Below, one piece after another: positions 62,974 to 64,000 of a stretch of DNA of 64,000 nt. A program made the position numbers and the translations under genes. The DNA is from Vibrio tubiashii. GTDB lineage: Bacteria; Pseudomonadota; Gammaproteobacteria; Enterobacterales; Vibrionaceae. The stretch is from positions 186,001 to 250,000 of the forward strand of contig NZ_CP117031.1 of the NCBI RefSeq assembly GCF_028551255.1, written 5' to 3'. Each line of letters starts with the position of its first letter. The first letter of the stretch is position 1. The notes beneath the pieces are model-generated. The model saw only the letters and a list, made by a program, of their open reading frames with translations, was not told the origin of the DNA and did not search any database.

Positions 62974-63465
62974 TTAACCGCGAAGAGGGGTGAGATGTTC
63001 CCTAAACGGGCCATCGCGTCGTTGGGTCGGTGCGAATGGGAGGGGATGGCAAGCGATGGTCTCATCGTGAGATGCGCGCTCAGTTCCGCTTGTCAGTACG
63101 CCTTTCCAGCTTGCGGTGGACCAAGCATTCGTTAGGTTGCCCACCCAATGCAGTCCCGCCAAACATCGCTCATGGTCGGTGTGTGTTGGCTCCATCAAGA
63201 CATGCCAAATCAAGACGTGATGGAGCAGGTCCATCACGGTTCGCGCCGCCTGACCGAATTTCAGCCATCGCTGCAGCGCTTGCAACGTCACTGGGCGCGG
63301 CTGGCATCGCGTGAGCTTTGTCGCTTGAACGTGCGCACTCTTTAAGTGGATCGGCAGCGCGCAAGTCGATGCCGAACCAAGGTTGCTCGAGAGTAGAGGC
63401 GTGGCGTGAAGTGACTTGGTCACCAAGCTAGCGAGCAGGACCAATCCGATCATGGCCGATTTCAT
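62974..63465 (-). CDS. Small exported protein, unknown
   Basis: The ATG after AAGGATCCC gives 163 residues. A signal peptide (MKSAMIGLVLLASLVTKSLHA) is followed by a mature part with paired Cys and many His and Trp residues (TCALPIHL; LTRCQPRP; HERCLAGLHW; ETIACH). I recognise no family. It converges with the sphingomyelinase gene, 30 bp away. The frame might be non-coding, but the signal peptide and ribosome site support it. Confidence 0.6.
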   Translation of the reverse strand: MKSAMIGLVLLASLVTKSLHATPLLSSNLGSASTCALPIHLKSAHVQATKLTRCQPRPVTLQALQRWLKFGQAARTVMDLLHHVLIWHVLMEPTHTDHERCLAGLHWVGNLTNAWSTASWKGVLTSGTERASHDETIACHPLPFAPTQRRDGPFREHLTPLRG

Positions 63466-63707
63466 AAGGGATCCTTTTTTGGGCCGCAGTATGCAGGCTG
63501 AGTCATCATAGTCTTTTTATTGACTAAATTGTTAGTAGGTGTGTGGGAGATATTTGCTGGGCTTTTAGGACATTTTTACCCGGCAAAGAGTGCTCAGGTT
63601 TGTTGACTCGGCACAGCTGGGGTAGGCTAGGCCTTTGCATTGCGTGCTTGTGGTCAGAAGAGACAGGGTTAGGGCAGTGCGCCCCTGACAGTAAACAGAG
63701 GATATCC

Positions 63708-64000
63708 ATGCGTAAGACCATAAAAATCATAATGCTGATCGCGTTGCTTATCTTGTCACCTGTGATCGTCCTATTGGTTCAAGGTATGGCGAACGGGCCG
63801 ATGTCTGAGGCCGAATTTGAAACGAGATTGCCAGTCATCGTAAACGGCTTACAAGCTCAAGTGGAGGGGGATGGTGACGACACGTTGGTCTTTATCCATG
63901 GCTATCCTGACAGCTTAGAAATGTGGGACAAACAAGTGGCGTTTTTTAAACGTGATCACACGGTTGCCCGGATCACTTTGCCTGGCTTTGAGCTTCAGGA
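63708..64000 (+). CDS. Alpha/beta hydrolase (3' truncated by window)
   Basis: The ATG at 63708 follows AGAGGATATCC. About 97 residues are visible: an N-terminal hydrophobic helix (IKIIMLIALLILSPVIVLLV), which may be a signal anchor, then TLVFIHGYPDSLEMWDKQVAFF, the oxyanion-hole region typical of alpha/beta hydrolases (HG motif), and ARITLPGF. The nucleophile region lies outside the window. It is probably a membrane-anchored esterase or related hydrolase; the substrate cannot be told. Confidence 0.8.
   Translation, partial: MRKTIKIIMLIALLILSPVIVLLVQGMANGPMSEAEFETRLPVIVNGLQAQVEGDGDDTLVFIHGYPDSLEMWDKQVAFFKRDHTVARITLPGFELQ

Noticed and set aside
1..64000. CRISPR arrays, rRNA or complete tRNA genes
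   Set aside because: The only regularly recurring units are attC sites, whose spacing and cores fit cassettes; no direct-repeat/spacer array or rRNA is seen, and the only tRNA-like piece is a fragment.

Overview
The window looks like a Vibrio (Vibrionaceae) chromosome. The signs are a run of ~125-bp attC sites of the Vibrio repeat (VCR) type, a creBCD operon, a VtrA/VtrC-type ToxR-family pair, and Fur-box-like and AT-rich promoter regions typical of the family. Base composition alternates between AT-rich accessory blocks (about 1.7-13.3 kb, 18-22 kb, 42 kb, 60-61 kb) and more GC-rich DNA.

Left part, 1-22 kb. This is a defence- and cassette-rich island. It opens with the 3' part of a helicase-nuclease (SF1 helicase plus Vsr-like nuclease fold). 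An array of about a dozen attC sites follows, all in + orientation, with no integrase gene in view. Its cassettes encode membrane proteins, a HEPN-like protein, a RES-domain protein with a HEPN/zinc-ribbon N-terminus, a cytosolic 5'-nucleotidase, a YbjQ-like protein, a GIY-YIG (T5orf172) protein, a lipoprotein, a PD-(D/E)XK protein broken by a 7-bp duplication, an AbiH-family protein, a zinc-ribbon protein and a gene with two compensating frameshifts. Two truncated attC sites (13.3 and 17.9 kb) bracket a second SF1 helicase gene. After a strong bidirectional terminator comes a convergent KAP-type P-loop NTPase gene and gene debris.

Middle, 22-36 kb. Here lie a SIMPL protein, a secreted FG-GAP repeat protein behind a candidate Fur box, and a run of small housekeeping or accessory genes (YnfA, Trp-rich TIGR02450, MaoC, HAD, nucleotidyltransferase, GNAT, a cold-shock/excalibur fusion). 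A remnant of a mobile element at about 31-35.6 kb carries a CII-like regulator, a RadC/JAB protein, small plasmid-type proteins and structured leaders. A GlxA-type AraC regulator follows.

The 36.9-42.5 kb operon, read right to left, is the most unusual part. It has two double-glycine leader peptides with nearly identical C-termini carrying a vicinal Cys pair, a small membrane protein between them, a fusion of a degenerate C39-like domain with an LpxL/LPLAT-like domain (both apparently lacking key catalytic residues), an HlyD-type adaptor, and a C39-peptidase ABC exporter with an intact Cys/His/Asp triad. It looks like a bacteriocin-type or otherwise exported peptide system with an unfamiliar accessory protein.

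Right part, 43-64 kb. A TetR regulator with a palindromic site precedes a VtrA/VtrC-like membrane regulator pair and a second VtrA-like paralogue without a VtrC. Then come an MRJP-family protein, a cytoplasmic OpuAC-type binding protein, a PaaI-LysR pair, and creB-creC-creD plus DUF2809. A 2016-residue exported toxin-like protein has YopT-like (C58) triad motifs and a TcdA/TcdB-type pore-forming region. It is followed by a sphingomyelinase-C-type secreted phosphodiesterase, a small exported protein and the start of an alpha/beta hydrolase. Membrane-acting toxins and ToxR-like membrane regulators lie close together here. All functional statements are from reading motifs by eye; no database search was run.
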